A DNA stretch of 64,000 nt from Bacillus aerolatus. Its GTDB lineage: Bacteria > Bacillota > Bacilli > Bacillales > Domibacillaceae. The stretch spans positions 96,436 through 160,435 of the forward strand of contig NZ_WEIO01000011.1 in assembly GCF_009183655.1 (NCBI RefSeq), in the 5' to 3' direction. The notes beneath the pieces are model-generated. The model was not told where the DNA came from, ran no database searches, and saw only the letters and a program-made list of their open reading frames with translations. Position numbers and translations under genes: made by a program. Below are positions 53,711 to 63,157 of this stretch, piece after piece. Position 1 is the stretch's first letter. Every line of letters starts with the position of its first letter.

Positions 53711-53946
53711 CAACATTTTACTTGAGATATAGGCTCTTGCTTTTTAATTCATGAAATAAACATTATAATGTTTAATAATGAGTATAAAAAGTTAACAGGC
53801 ATGAAAAGATGGAAATGATAATCAGTTCATTTTTAGTGTCGAAATTGATAAAATTGATATGGAAACAATAAGCGAGCGGCAATCATTTCATTGCCTGCAT
53901 AGAGTGGATGCGTAGTCATCGAAAAAGAAGAATTGGAGTTGTCTTG

Positions 53947-54777
53947 ATGCGTAAACTAATTTTTAACTATGTGCAAACCCATAAAAGTGAAATATTAAAT
54001 GAGTGGATCGGCCAGATGAAACAAGACGCGGATGAGCGCGCTGTTTATACGATGTCTGCACAAATGTTTAAAAAAACGAGCAGCGAATTCATTGAATTGC
54101 TCATTTCCAATTTTACTGAGACGGAGCAGGAGTTTCAGTCAAAATTAACTGGCTTTGCCGAGAAAATTGTCAGATTAGGATGGCCGCTGACCGTAGTGAC
54201 ACTTGGTCTGCGCACATTCGGTCAGATTGTGACAGAAGGCATGCAGGAAAAAGAAGTAGTCGCCCAGCACAACTTTATCGAGTTTTCTGTTGAATTTGAA
54301 CGATGGATGTTTCCGTTATACAACACGATTATTGATTCTTACGCTAACACATGGGAACGTACGGTTTCCTTGCAAAAGATTGCTTTGCAGGAATTATCGG
54401 CTCCGCTTATTCCAGTCTTTGATAAAATTTCAGTGATGCCCCTTGTAGGAACAATTGATACAGAAAGAGCGAAGTTGATTATGGAAAACTTGCTTGAGGG
54501 CGTTGTCAGCCACCGCTCGGAAGTTGTTTTAATTGATATCACGGGCGTTCCGGTCGTAGATACCATGGTAGCCCACCATATTATTCAGGCAGCAGATGCC
54601 GTGCGGCTTGTCGGCGCAAAGTGTATGATTGTGGGCATCCGTCCGGAAATCGCACAGACGATCGTCACGTTAGGCATTGATCTCAATCAAGTCATTACAA
54701 CGAGCACGCTGAAAAAGGGGATTGAAGAAGCCCTTGAAATGACAGAAAGAAAAATCATCGAAGTGGAGGGAGAGTAA
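53947..54777 (+). CDS. rsbRA: Stressosome co-antagonist RsbRA
   Basis: 276 residues. N-terminal non-haem-globin-like sensory domain (about 1-135), linker helix, and a C-terminal STAS domain with [15 protein letters not shown] and [14 protein letters not shown], which contain the two threonines phosphorylated by RsbT (T171/T205 in B. subtilis). It builds the stressosome with RsbS. ATG at 53947, GGAG upstream, matches the family start. The palindromic AACATTATAATGTT at about 53761 lies in the promoter region. Confidence 0.92.
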   Translation: MRKLIFNYVQTHKSEILNEWIGQMKQDADERAVYTMSAQMFKKTSSEFIELLISNFTETEQEFQSKLTGFAEKIVRLGWPLTVVTLGLRTFGQIVTEGMQEKEVVAQHNFIEFSVEFERWMFPLYNTIIDSYANTWERTVSLQKIALQELSAPLIPVFDKISVMPLVGTIDTERAKLIMENLLEGVVSHRSEVVLIDITGVPVVDTMVAHHIIQAADAVRLVGAKCMIVGIRPEIAQTIVTLGIDLNQVITTSTLKKGIEEALEMTERKIIEVEGE

Positions 54778-55133
54778 TGAGGATACCGATTTTAAAACTT
54801 CATGATTGTCTGCTGGTTTCAATTCAATGGGAATTGGACGATCAGACTGCCCTGCAATTTCAAGAAGACTTGCTGCATAAAATTCACGAAACGAGTGCGC
54901 GAGGGGTTGTAATTGATTTTACTTCCATTGATTTTATAGATTCTTTCATTGCTAAAGTGCTGGGGGACGTGATCAGCATGTCAAAGCTTATGGGAGCGAA
55001 AGTGGTTATCACAGGAATTCAGCCAGCCGTTGCTATTACCTTGATCGAATTAGGTATACGTCTCGAAGATGTCTTGACAGCTCTTGACTTAGAAAAAGGT
55101 TTGGAGAAACTTCAACGGGAACTGGAGGACTAA
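54777..55133 (+). CDS. rsbS: Stressosome scaffold protein RsbS
   Basis: 118 residues, a bare STAS domain. Phosphorylatable serine in [17 protein letters not shown] (the S59 equivalent). It holds RsbT in the stressosome until stress. Start overlaps the rsbRA stop by one base (TAATG). Confidence 0.94.
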   Translation: MRIPILKLHDCLLVSIQWELDDQTALQFQEDLLHKIHETSARGVVIDFTSIDFIDSFIAKVLGDVISMSKLMGAKVVITGIQPAVAITLIELGIRLEDVLTALDLEKGLEKLQRELED

Positions 55134-55136
55134 TCT

Positions 55137-55532
55137 ATGGATTCTTGTGTCAAGATTATAAATGAATGGGATATCGTAGCGGCAAGGCAGCTTGGCAGGA
55201 ATGTAGCCAAAGACCTTGGTTTTGGTACGGTTGACCAGGCCCGGATTACAACAGCAATTAGTGAACTGGCGCGTAATATTTATCTTTACGCCGGTCAGGG
55301 ACAAGTTTGCATAGAAAAAACAGAGGCTGTCGGAAAAACCGGGTTAATCATCATTTCGGAAGATCAGGGTCCCGGCATTAATGATCTCCGCAAAGTAATG
55401 GAAGATGGTTTCTCCACCTCAGGAGGACTTGGAGCCGGCTTGCCTGGCGTAAAACGTCTCGTGGATGAGTTTACTATCGAATCGAATCCCGGCGAAGGTA
55501 CGCTTATTAAAGCAATCAAGTGGCTCCGATAA
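55137..55532 (+). CDS. rsbT: Switch kinase RsbT
   Basis: 131-residue GHKL-type serine/threonine kinase: N box TAISELARNIYLYA, G1 EDQGPGIND, G2 GGLGAGLPGVKRL. It phosphorylates RsbRA and RsbS and, when released, activates the phosphatase RsbU. Three bases after the rsbS stop. Confidence 0.94.
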   Translation: MDSCVKIINEWDIVAARQLGRNVAKDLGFGTVDQARITTAISELARNIYLYAGQGQVCIEKTEAVGKTGLIIISEDQGPGINDLRKVMEDGFSTSGGLGAGLPGVKRLVDEFTIESNPGEGTLIKAIKWLR

Positions 55533-55544
55533 GGAGGATTAAGT

Positions 55545-56555
55545 ATGGGGTTTAGGGACGTAATGCACGAAAAATATAAAGAAATTCTTGAAAGCTATAT
55601 GGAAGACCAGAATGAACAAGCGTTATATCTCAGTCAGAAATTCAGCAGAAAATCCATTGAATATAAAATTTCTCCCGAAGAGATTATTAGCATTCACAAA
55701 ACAGCTTTAATGGAACTAGAAGCTGAACGTTCTGATTCAGTCATGCCTTCGTTCGATATTCTGCTGGAAGTGATGATGGGATATGGGCTTGCTTATCGCG
55801 AACATCAGAGTTTGCGCACAATTCAGCAGGAATTGAAAAGTGAAATAGAAGTAGCAGCTAATATGCAGCAAACGCTCCTTGGCACGCAGATCCCGGACGT
55901 TGATTGTCTCGATATAGGAGCAATTAGTGTGCCGGCGAGACAAATGAGCGGTGATTATTATCACTTTGTCCAAGATGAACAAGGGGCGGTCAGTGTCGCT
56001 ATTGCCGATATAATAGGAAAAGGAATTCCGGCAGCTTTGTGCATGTCCATGATCAAATACTCGATGGACAGCCTTCCGGAAGGCCGTCATGAGCCGTACC
56101 AAGTACTTGAAAGTCTAAACAGAGTAGTGGAGCAGAACGTAGACCCGACAATGTTCATTACGATGTTCTATGGTATGTACAATACAATCAATCATACATT
56201 CTATTACTCTTCTGCGGGCCACGAACCAGGTTTCTTTTACAATCATGAAACGAAAGAGTTTGAGGAGCTGTATGCGAAAGGCTTGCTTCTCGGAGTGGAT
56301 AAGAAAACGAAATACCGCCAGTTCGAGAAAAGAGTGGACGTGGGAGATGTGATCCTGCTAATGTCTGACGGTGTAACGGAATGCAGAACAGAAGAAGGTT
56401 TCATTGAAGTAGATACGTTAATAGGGTATATCGAGAAGTACATTCATTTGGAAGCCCAGGAGATTGCCAATAAAGTATATAAAGAACTTGAGTATTTGCA
56501 AGATTTCCAGCTTCGTGATGATTTTACCTTGATCATTTTAAAAAGAATAAAATGA
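55545..56555 (+). CDS. rsbU: Phosphatase RsbU
   Basis: 336 residues: an N-terminal four-helix RsbT-binding domain (about 1-85), a coiled linker, and a PP2C-type (SpoIIE) phosphatase domain with metal-site residues in SGDYYHFV, IADIIGKGIPAALCMSM, and LMSDGVTEC. Active RsbU dephosphorylates RsbV-P. AAGGAGG site. The SigB promoter for the next genes lies just after its stop. Confidence 0.94.
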   Translation: MGFRDVMHEKYKEILESYMEDQNEQALYLSQKFSRKSIEYKISPEEIISIHKTALMELEAERSDSVMPSFDILLEVMMGYGLAYREHQSLRTIQQELKSEIEVAANMQQTLLGTQIPDVDCLDIGAISVPARQMSGDYYHFVQDEQGAVSVAIADIIGKGIPAALCMSMIKYSMDSLPEGRHEPYQVLESLNRVVEQNVDPTMFITMFYGMYNTINHTFYYSSAGHEPGFFYNHETKEFEELYAKGLLLGVDKKTKYRQFEKRVDVGDVILLMSDGVTECRTEEGFIEVDTLIGYIEKYIHLEAQEIANKVYKELEYLQDFQLRDDFTLIILKRIK

Positions 56556-56561
56556 TCAAGT

Positions 56562-56587
56562 GTTTAATTTCTTTTCGATCCGGGTAT
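56562..56587 (+). promoter_or_regulatory. SigB promoter upstream of rsbV
   Basis: GTTTAA (56562-56567), 14-base spacer, GGGTAT (56582-56587): perfect match to the SigB consensus. Gives autocatalytic expression of rsbV-rsbW-sigB-rsbX as in B. subtilis. Confidence 0.92.
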
Positions 56588-56627
56588 ACTTTAAAAACAT
56601 TGGAGTAATAAAGAAGAGGTGGGTCTA

Positions 56628-56957
56628 ATGAATATTACAATTGACGTGAAAGAAATGGAACAATATACAAAAGTAAAAATCGTTGGGGAAATTGATGCAT
56701 ATACAGCGCCGAAACTTCGCGAGACTATTTTCCCGTACGCCGAAAAGAAAAATACAAAAATAGTAATTGACTTATCTGAAGTATCCTATATGGACAGCAC
56801 AGGTTTAGGAGTATTTGTCGGGCTTTTCAAAAGTTTAAATGCGAATGAAGGCACTCTTCAGTTGACGGGTTTATCTGAACGATTAAGAAGGTTGTTTGAT
56901 ATCACCGGTCTTGCAGACATTATGAATATTAATTCCGAAGTAGAAGGTGGCGTTTGA
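56628..56957 (+). CDS. rsbV: Anti-anti-sigma factor RsbV
   Basis: 109 residues, STAS domain, with phosphorylated serine in LSEVSYMDSTGLGVFVGL (S56 region). Unphosphorylated RsbV binds RsbW and frees SigB. ATG at 56628 behind AGAGGTGGG gives the usual length. Confidence 0.95.
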   Translation: MNITIDVKEMEQYTKVKIVGEIDAYTAPKLRETIFPYAEKKNTKIVIDLSEVSYMDSTGLGVFVGLFKSLNANEGTLQLTGLSERLRRLFDITGLADIMNINSEVEGGV

Positions 56958-57427
56958 TGATGGAAGCGTTTGATTACATCGAGATGAAAATCCCAGCCAA
57001 GCCGGAATTCGTGGGCGTCATCCGACTGACGCTATCAGGAGTTGCGAGTAGAATGGGTTTCACATATGATGCGATTGAAGATTTGAAAATAGCTACGAGC
57101 GAAGCAATCACTAATGCGATCCAACACGCTTACAGTGGCGATGAGAAAGGCGAAGTGGTAGTTGGCTTTGCTCTGTACAATAAACAATTGGAAGTCATGG
57201 TTTCCGATAATGGGAAAAGCTTTAATTTCCGCGAAACGAAAAAAGCGTTAGGTCCGTATAAAGAAAGCTCTATTGAGTTTCTGCGTGAAGGAGGCTTAGG
57301 TTTGTTTCTCATTGAAACATTAATGGATGAGGTGAAAGTTCATCAAAACGAAGGGGTTACTTTGTTTATGACGAAGTACCTTGAAGGAGAGCAGGTGGAG
57401 AGGGATGCAGAAACCATCTCAACCTAA
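56957..57427 (+). CDS. rsbW: Anti-sigma factor / serine kinase RsbW
   Basis: 156 residues, GHKL kinase: N box SEAITNAIQHAY, G1 VSDNGKSF, G2 GGLGLFLIETLMDEV. It binds SigB or phosphorylates RsbV. ATG at 56957 overlaps the rsbV stop by one base; ATG at 56960 is an alternative. Its end overlaps the sigB start by 23 bases. Confidence 0.94.
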   Translation: MMEAFDYIEMKIPAKPEFVGVIRLTLSGVASRMGFTYDAIEDLKIATSEAITNAIQHAYSGDEKGEVVVGFALYNKQLEVMVSDNGKSFNFRETKKALGPYKESSIEFLREGGLGLFLIETLMDEVKVHQNEGVTLFMTKYLEGEQVERDAETIST

Positions 57428-58199
57428 TCATGAGGCAAAGCAGCAGGCTGTTGAGTGGATCAAAGCATATCAAACAAAGAACGACCAAGAAGCTCAAGAA
57501 AAGCTTGTGAAACATTATCGAGGATTAGTCGAATCGATTGCCCGTAAATATTCAAAAGGCAAATCTTATCATGAAGATATCGTTCAGGTCGGAATGATGG
57601 GCCTTCTTGGAGCGATTAGAAGATATGACGATTCCTATGGAAAGAGCTTTGAAGCATTTGCTATCCCGACAATTGTCGGTGAAATAAAAAGATTTTTACG
57701 AGATAAAACGTGGAGTGTTCACGTCCCGAGACGTATTAAAGAACTTGGCCCGAAAATAAAGTCTACCGTGGAAGAGCTGACGTCAAGCCTGCAGCGATCG
57801 CCAAAAGTAGATGAAATTGCCCGCTATTTAGAAATTTCCGAAGAAGAAGTTTTAGAGGCGATGGAAATGGGCAAAAGTTATCAAGCTTTATCGGTTGATC
57901 ATTCTATTGAAGCCGATTCTGACGGAAGTACAGTGACGCTTCTTGACATTGTCGGAAACAAGGAACAAGGATATGAAAAAGTAGATCAGCGGCTTGTACT
58001 TGAAAAAGTGCTTCATGTGTTATCTGACCGTGAACGGCAAATTATCCAATATACGTATTTAGAAAACATGAGCCAAAAAGATGCCGGTGATAAATTAAAT
58101 ATTTCACAAATGCACGTATCCCGTTTGCAAAGAAGAGCCATTAAAAAGCTGAAAGAAGCGATCGATGCAGAATCATTAACAACGGAGCGTCTAACGTAA
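57405..58199 (+). CDS. sigB: General stress sigma factor SigB
   Basis: 264 residues. Region 2 (YHEDIVQVGMMGLLGAIRRYD; FAIPTIVGEIKRFLRDK), region 3 (RSPKVDEIARYLEISEEEV) and region 4 (QKDAGDKLNISQMHVSRLQ). Directs the general stress response. ATG at 57405 five bases after AGGTGG, within the rsbW frame. Confidence 0.96.
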   Translation: MQKPSQPNHEAKQQAVEWIKAYQTKNDQEAQEKLVKHYRGLVESIARKYSKGKSYHEDIVQVGMMGLLGAIRRYDDSYGKSFEAFAIPTIVGEIKRFLRDKTWSVHVPRRIKELGPKIKSTVEELTSSLQRSPKVDEIARYLEISEEEVLEAMEMGKSYQALSVDHSIEADSDGSTVTLLDIVGNKEQGYEKVDQRLVLEKVLHVLSDRERQIIQYTYLENMSQKDAGDKLNISQMHVSRLQRRAIKKLKEAIDAESLTTERLT

Positions 58200-58792
58200 T
58201 GGTTTATCTTCAGAGTGAACAGCTGGAGATTTGCGCTGATAAAGCAGCTAAAGATGGCAAGCCGTTTTGCGGAGACAGCTATTACATTCACGAGACGGAT
58301 GATTATTTAATCTGCGTACTGGCAGATGGACTCGGCAGTGGTGAGTTTGCTTTCCATTCTTCTTATGCAGTAACGAAAACTGTAGAAGAGAATCACCACG
58401 AACCGGTGGATCTTTTAATGCGCTTAAGCAATAATGTTCTTTATCAAAAAAGAGGAGCAGCTGTTGCTATTTTAAAAATTTACTTTGATAAGCGGGAATT
58501 TGAATATAGCTGCGTCGGCAATATTCGTTTTTACTTGTATTCAGACGAAGGGAAACTGACATATCCGCTGCCGGTCACCGGTTATTTATCAGGCCGTCCA
58601 CAAAAGTACCGGACACAGCGGTTTAGTTATGAGGAAAACTGCAAGTTCCTCTTGCATTCAGATGGAATTAATATTCTTAACGTGAAAGCGATGATGAAAA
58701 ATCGTTCTATTCAACAAATTGCCTCTATTCTTGAAGAGCAAACACTGCGATCTAACGATGACTCTACTTTTATTATCGGAAGTCTGCTTTAA
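58199..58792 (+). CDS. rsbX: Feedback phosphatase RsbX
   Basis: 197-residue PP2C-like phosphatase: LADGLGSGEFAFHSSYAV (metal Asp) and LLHSDGI near the end. It dephosphorylates RsbS-P and RsbRA-P to reset the stressosome. Starts on the last base of the sigB stop. Last gene of the SigB operon. Confidence 0.93.
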   Translation: MVYLQSEQLEICADKAAKDGKPFCGDSYYIHETDDYLICVLADGLGSGEFAFHSSYAVTKTVEENHHEPVDLLMRLSNNVLYQKRGAAVAILKIYFDKREFEYSCVGNIRFYLYSDEGKLTYPLPVTGYLSGRPQKYRTQRFSYEENCKFLLHSDGINILNVKAMMKNRSIQQIASILEEQTLRSNDDSTFIIGSLL

Positions 58793-58812
58793 CAAATGCA
58801 GGCTTTTTTCTT
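58784..58812 (+). terminator. Terminator of the sigB operon
   Basis: AGTCTGC, loop, GCAGGCT followed by TTTTTC; it starts inside the rsbX end. Confidence 0.65.
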
Positions 58813-58849
58813 GTGTTAAAATAAAGTATAGACAAAAGGAGGGGACACC

Positions 58850-61027
58850 ATGCCTGTTGAATCCGTTTTTGACAGAGAAAGCTTAATCAAAAAAGCGGCC
58901 CAAGACGAAAAGCTGGAACTTAAAAAAGCCCGGGCGGTAATCGGGTTAATTGAAGAAGGAAACACTGTGCCTTTTATCGCCCGTTATCGAAAGGAAATGA
59001 CCGGTGCACTAGATGAAGTGCAAATTCAATCACTCATCAACCGCTGGACTTATTTACAAAATTTGTCCGGGCGCAAAGAAGAGGTTATTCGCTTGATTGA
59101 AGAGCAGGACAAGCTGACTAAAGAGTTGAAAGCAGCTATTCTAGGTGCAGAGAAAATCCAGACGGTGGAAGACTTATACCGCCCTTTCAAGCAAAAGCGG
59201 CGGACAAAAGCGGCCATTGCCAAGGAAAAAGGATTAATGTCATTTGCTGAATGGCTCCTTGCCATGCCATCCTCCTCTGTAGCAGCAAAAGCTGAAACGT
59301 ACATATCAGATGAAAAAGGCATTGCTTCAGCAGAAGAAGCCATTGAAGGGGCCTTGCACATTATCGCTGAGCATGCGGCAGATGAAGCATCGATTCGTCA
59401 ATGGATACGCGATGAAACGCTTAGAAACGGCAAAATTCATTCGGCCGTTAAAAAAGAAGAGTTGGACGAAAAAAACATATACGAAATGTATTATTCATAT
59501 GAGGAACCTGTTGCGCGAATCGTTCCCCATCGCGTATTAGCTTTAAACAGGGGAGAGAAAGAAGATATTTTAAAAGTGGGCATCCAGACAGATACAGAAA
59601 AAATTGTCCGCTACATGAGCAAGAAATATAAAGTCAACGATAACCTTCAATCCGGAGTATATGTACAACAAGCCCTTCAAGACGCCTTTAAGCGGCTGAT
59701 ACAACCTTCTGTTGAAAGAGAAGTGCGCAATGAATTAACTGAAAAAGCAGAAGATCAGGCGATCCATATCTTCTCTGAAAACTTGAGAAAGCTGCTTCTA
59801 CAGCCGCCGTTGAAAGGGAGAGTCGTGCTTGGGGTTGACCCGGCTTACCGGACAGGCTGCAAGCTGGCTATAGTAGATGAAACGGGCAAAATGCTTTATA
59901 TCAGTGTCATTTACCCCCATCCGCCAAAGTCTAAAAGAGATGAAGCGGAAGCGCTCGTGCAACAGGTGATGCGGGAATATGAGGTGGAAATTATTGCGAT
60001 CGGCAATGGAACAGCTTCAAGGGAGACAGAACAGTTTATAGCGGATATCATCAAGAAAAATCAACAACAGACTGCATACGTCATCGTGAATGAAGCAGGG
60101 GCTAGTGTATATTCCGCTTCTGAAACGGCGCGGGAAGAATTTCCTGATCTGCAAGTCGAAGAGAGAAGTGCTGTATCTATAGCGAGAAGGCTGCAGGATC
60201 CGCTTGCTGAGTTGGTAAAAATTGATCCTAAATCAGTGGGGGTAGGGCAGTATCAACACGATGTGTCCCAAAAAAAGCTGAACGAGTCGTTATCTTTCGT
60301 TGTTGAAACAGCTGTCAACCAAGTCGGCGTTAATTTAAATACCGCGTCCGCTTCGCTTTTGCAATATGTTGCTGGCTTAAATAAAACGGTGGCTAACAAT
60401 ATTGTGAAATTCAGAGAAGAGAACGGCAAATTTACCAACCGTTCACAAGTAAAAAAAGTTCCCCGTCTCGGTTTGAAAACGTTTGAACAATGTATAGGTT
60501 TTTTAAGAATCATGGACGGGAAAGAGCCGCTGGACAAAACATCAATCCATCCCGAAAACTATCCAGAAGTAAAAGAACTGCTTCAAAGCATAGGATTTAC
60601 AACAAGTGATACAAGTACAGCGAAACTGACGGAAGCGCTTGGCAAGCTCGCTGTGGAACAAGCGGCAGAAAAGACAGGCTTGGGGATACTTACGATGAAG
60701 GATATAACGGATGCCCTGCAAAGACCTGGGCGCGATCCACGTGATGAGTTGCCGGCCCCTCTGCTGAAGACGGGAGTCATGAGGCTGGAGGATGTAAAGC
60801 CTGGAATGGAGATGCAAGGAACTGTCAGAAATGTTGTTGACTTCGGCGCATTTGTCGATATCGGCGTAAAGGAAGACGGACTTGTTCATATCTCAAAAAT
60901 GAAAAAAGGGTTTGTCAAACATCCGCTTGACGTCACAGCCGTTGGTGACATTGTAACCGTCTGGATCGAAGGAGTAGATGTGAAGAAAGGGAGAGTATCT
61001 TTGACAATGATTTCTCCGGGAGAATAA
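58850..61027 (+). CDS. tex: Tex-family transcription/RNA-binding protein (YdcI)
   Basis: 725 residues, usual Tex length. N-terminal Tex_N helices (TVPFIARYRKEMTGALDE), YqgF-type RNase-H fold (VLGVDPAYRTGCKLAIVD; IGNGTASRETEQFI), helix-hairpin-helix (LNTASASLLQYVAGLN) and C-terminal S1 domain (GMEMQGTVRNVVDFGAFVDIG). Binds nucleic acid; homologues act in transcription and ribosome rescue. AGGAGGGG before the ATG. Confidence 0.94.
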   Translation: MPVESVFDRESLIKKAAQDEKLELKKARAVIGLIEEGNTVPFIARYRKEMTGALDEVQIQSLINRWTYLQNLSGRKEEVIRLIEEQDKLTKELKAAILGAEKIQTVEDLYRPFKQKRRTKAAIAKEKGLMSFAEWLLAMPSSSVAAKAETYISDEKGIASAEEAIEGALHIIAEHAADEASIRQWIRDETLRNGKIHSAVKKEELDEKNIYEMYYSYEEPVARIVPHRVLALNRGEKEDILKVGIQTDTEKIVRYMSKKYKVNDNLQSGVYVQQALQDAFKRLIQPSVEREVRNELTEKAEDQAIHIFSENLRKLLLQPPLKGRVVLGVDPAYRTGCKLAIVDETGKMLYISVIYPHPPKSKRDEAEALVQQVMREYEVEIIAIGNGTASRETEQFIADIIKKNQQQTAYVIVNEAGASVYSASETAREEFPDLQVEERSAVSIARRLQDPLAELVKIDPKSVGVGQYQHDVSQKKLNESLSFVVETAVNQVGVNLNTASASLLQYVAGLNKTVANNIVKFREENGKFTNRSQVKKVPRLGLKTFEQCIGFLRIMDGKEPLDKTSIHPENYPEVKELLQSIGFTTSDTSTAKLTEALGKLAVEQAAEKTGLGILTMKDITDALQRPGRDPRDELPAPLLKTGVMRLEDVKPGMEMQGTVRNVVDFGAFVDIGVKEDGLVHISKMKKGFVKHPLDVTAVGDIVTVWIEGVDVKKGRVSLTMISPGE

Positions 61028-61053
61028 CGAAAAAGAAAAGGGGCGGCTGGCTC

Positions 61054-61524
61054 ATGAAAAACGAAGAACTACAATTGCTTACAGAGACAATATCCATGAA
61101 ACTGTTCAGCCGTCCATTTCTGCATCAAGCAAAGTTTAACTCACGTTTAAAAACAACTGGCGGCCGTTATATGCTGCAATCACATAACATTGAGGTTAAT
61201 AAAAAGTATTATGAAGTTTACGGGCAGGAAGAGCTTGAAGGTATTATTAAACACGAGCTGTGTCATTATCATTTGCATTTACAGGGAAAAGGGTACAAAC
61301 ACCGTGATCGGGATTTTAAGGAATTACTTCAAGCGGTGGAAGCCCCTAGATATTGCAGGCCGATTAAGAACACAACAGTTAAACGATCGACGCGATTACT
61401 GCTGTATAAATGCAATGACTGCCGGCTTACTTACACGCGTAAACGAAAAATGGATACAGCCCGCTATGTGTGCGGGAAATGTAAAGGATCGATTACATTT
61501 GTGGAAGAGAGACTGATGGAATGA
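61054..61524 (+). CDS. ydcK: SprT-like zinc protease family protein (YdcK)
   Basis: 156 residues: SprT domain with HELCHYHLHLQGKGYKH (metal HExxH and third His) and a C-terminal zinc ribbon with CNDC ... CGKC. SprT/Spartan-like proteins may cut DNA-protein crosslinks; the bacterial role is not settled. Same place after tex as in B. subtilis, just before the tRNA cluster. Confidence 0.9.
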   Translation: MKNEELQLLTETISMKLFSRPFLHQAKFNSRLKTTGGRYMLQSHNIEVNKKYYEVYGQEELEGIIKHELCHYHLHLQGKGYKHRDRDFKELLQAVEAPRYCRPIKNTTVKRSTRLLLYKCNDCRLTYTRKRKMDTARYVCGKCKGSITFVEERLME

Positions 61525-61675
61525 AAATAAATTTGACATTCCATTGGGTAATTGATAATTTAATTTAGCAAGCTTGCAGGAAAATAGCAGCTTTTTAATT
61601 TTTTTATAACAAAGTTGTTGACTCGTGTTCCGCACTTTAATATAATACAAATTGTCGATAAAATGATTTTGTTAT

Positions 61676-61750
61676 TCCGCAGTAGCTCAGTGGTAGAGCA
61701 ATCGGCTGTTAACCGATCGGTCGCAAGTTCGAATCTTGCCTGCGGAGCCA
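61676..61750 (+). tRNA. tRNA-Asn (GTT)
   Basis: Acceptor TCCGCAG / CTGCGGA, anticodon loop CTGTTAA, T arm GTTCGAAT, CCA encoded. First gene of a trnS-like cluster in the order Asn-Ser-Glu-Gln-Lys-Leu seen in B. subtilis. Confidence 0.96.
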
Positions 61751-61759
61751 TATTTTTAT

Positions 61760-61850
61760 GGGGAAGTACTCAAGAGGCTGAAGAGGCGCCCCTGCTAAGG
61801 GTGTAGGTCGCGTAAGCGGCGCGAGGGTTCAAATCCCTCCTTCTCCGCCA
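61760..61850 (+). tRNA. tRNA-Ser (GCT)
   Basis: Class II tRNA with long variable arm (GTAGGTCGCGTAAGCGGCGC), anticodon GCT in CTGCTAA, acceptor GGGGAAG / CTTCTCC with one G-U pair, CCA encoded. Confidence 0.95.
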
Positions 61851-61868
61851 TATAAAATTTCTTGTTGC

Positions 61869-61940
61869 GGCCCGTTGGTCAAGCGGTTAAGACACCGCCC
61901 TTTCACGGCGGTAACACGGGTTCGAATCCCGTACGGGTCA
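61869..61940 (+). tRNA. tRNA-Glu (TTC)
   Basis: Acceptor GGCCCGT / ACGGGTC, anticodon loop CTTTCAC; CCA not encoded. Confidence 0.95.
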
Positions 61941-61964
61941 TTTTTTTACTAAATGAATAAACAA

Positions 61965-62039
61965 TGGGCTATAGCCAAGCGGTAAGGCAACGGACTTTGA
62001 CTCCGTCATGCGCTGGTTCGAATCCAGCTAGCCCAGCCA
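61965..62039 (+). tRNA. tRNA-Gln (TTG)
   Basis: Acceptor TGGGCTA / TAGCCCA, anticodon TTG in CTTTGAC, CCA encoded. Confidence 0.95.
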
Positions 62040-62043
62040 TTTA

Positions 62044-62116
62044 GAGCCATTAGCTCAGTTGGTAGAGCATCTGACTTTTAATCAGAGGGTCGAAGGTTCG
62101 AGTCCTTCATGGCTCA
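62044..62116 (+). tRNA. tRNA-Lys (TTT)
   Basis: Acceptor GAGCCAT / ATGGCTC, anticodon loop CTTTTAA, T arm GGTTCGAG; CCA not encoded. Confidence 0.95.
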
Positions 62117-62122
62117 CTATTT

Positions 62123-62206
62123 GCGGGTGTGGCGGAACTGGCAGACGCGCTAGAATCAGGCTCTAGTGTCCGCAAGGACGTGGGGGTTCGACTCCCTTCA
62201 TCCGCA
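62123..62206 (+). tRNA. tRNA-Leu (CAG)
   Basis: Class II tRNA; acceptor GCGGGTG / CATCCGC, anticodon stem CTAGA / TCTAG with CAG, long variable arm; CCA not encoded. Last tRNA before the DUF6241 insertion. Confidence 0.94.
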
Positions 62207-62226
62207 TTGAATACACTCATATCAGG

Positions 62227-62258
62227 CAGTCTACGCTATGTAGGCTGTCTTTTTTGTG
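62227..62258 (+). terminator. Terminator of the first tRNA cluster
   Basis: GGCAGTCTAC, loop GCTAT, GTAGGCTGTC then TTTTTTG. Confidence 0.75.
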
Positions 62259-62437
62259 TTCTCCTCAAAAGAAAGAGTTAAATCTTGATTGCTGAATAGT
62301 TCTGGTTATCTCCAGAATAGCCCTGTAATATAAATGGAATCCGTGTTAATATATAACAATTAGAAGTTATTCAGAGTTTCTATAGGACAAACTAGGGCTT
62401 GATTAGAGGCCTATCCATTTTATATTTTAAACAATTG

Positions 62438-62515
62438 ATGAATCATCAAAAAGTTGTTTCTGAAGAGAAATGGGGTGCAGTAGAAATGACTCCCGCAAAT
62501 ATTGATCTTTATTGA
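62438..62515 (+). pseudogene. Remnant of a DUF6241 gene
   Basis: A 25-codon frame reading MNHQKVVSEEKWGAVEMTP... matches MTHQKILAHEKWGAIEMTP of the full gene 150 bases downstream at about half its length, then stops. The sequence before and after (62260-62437, 62516-62587) has no matching frame. A decayed tandem copy. Confidence 0.75.
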
Positions 62516-62587
62516 AAAAAACTTTAGATCAAGGAAAGAACAATGAATATATGAACGGAATAAACAGTAATCAAATAGGAGGGGGAA

Positions 62588-63115
62588 ATGAACGTTAAAA
62601 AGGTTGTTCTCATGGCAAGTTTGGTCGGTGTCGTTGCTATTGCTGTTATAGTCGTTTCCTATGTAGTAATCATGGTAAGCGATCATGCACAAGCAGAAAA
62701 GGCAGAAGAACTTAAGAAGTACGAAAACAAATATATAGCATTTGATGAAAAACAACTCGAAGTCAATGGTGATGCAAGAACCAAGATTCCGAATCTTATT
62801 GATGGAAACGAACCACAAGTCACAGAAGTTATGCATAAGATGACACATCAAAAGATTCTTGCTCATGAAAAATGGGGAGCAATTGAAATGACTCCAGACA
62901 ATGTTAAAAAAGTGAAAGGTCATGTTCTAGCTAATGATTTTAAATCGGAGAAGTTTTTCATTGAGATTCTTAATAAATGGGAATCAGGAAACTTTAGCAG
63001 AGTTGATAAAGATCATAATGCTTTATGGAATGTTCAAAGTGGGACTATTGTTGCTGCAGCTGGTCTTATGACAGAAGAACAAGAACAGCAATTTATTGAA
63101 GAAAACTTTAGATAA
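62588..63115 (+). CDS. DUF6241 protein with N-terminal membrane anchor
   Basis: 175 residues: transmembrane helix (about 8-32), coiled segment, then a DUF6241 domain (VTEVMHKMTHQKILAHEKWG; FSRVDKDHNALWNVQSGTI). Faces outward on the usual topology. Function unknown. Strong GGAGGGGG before the ATG and its own terminator. Sits between two tRNA-Leu genes that are normally close together, with a remnant of a second copy upstream. Confidence 0.8.
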   Translation: MNVKKVVLMASLVGVVAIAVIVVSYVVIMVSDHAQAEKAEELKKYENKYIAFDEKQLEVNGDARTKIPNLIDGNEPQVTEVMHKMTHQKILAHEKWGAIEMTPDNVKKVKGHVLANDFKSEKFFIEILNKWESGNFSRVDKDHNALWNVQSGTIVAAAGLMTEEQEQQFIEENFR

Positions 63116-63123
63116 GGTTTATA

Positions 63124-63157
63124 ACCGACAGTCTGCAAGTTGTAGGCTGTATTTTTG
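63124..63157 (+). terminator. Terminator of the DUF6241 gene
   Basis: GACAGTCTGCAAG ... TTGTAGGCTGT then ATTTTTG; like the hairpin at 62227. Confidence 0.6.

Noticed and set aside
62420..62923. Long minus-strand frame opposite the DUF6241 gene
   Set aside because: Very Phe/Cys/Ile-rich composition typical of an antisense frame; the plus-strand gene has a strong ribosome site and family likeness.
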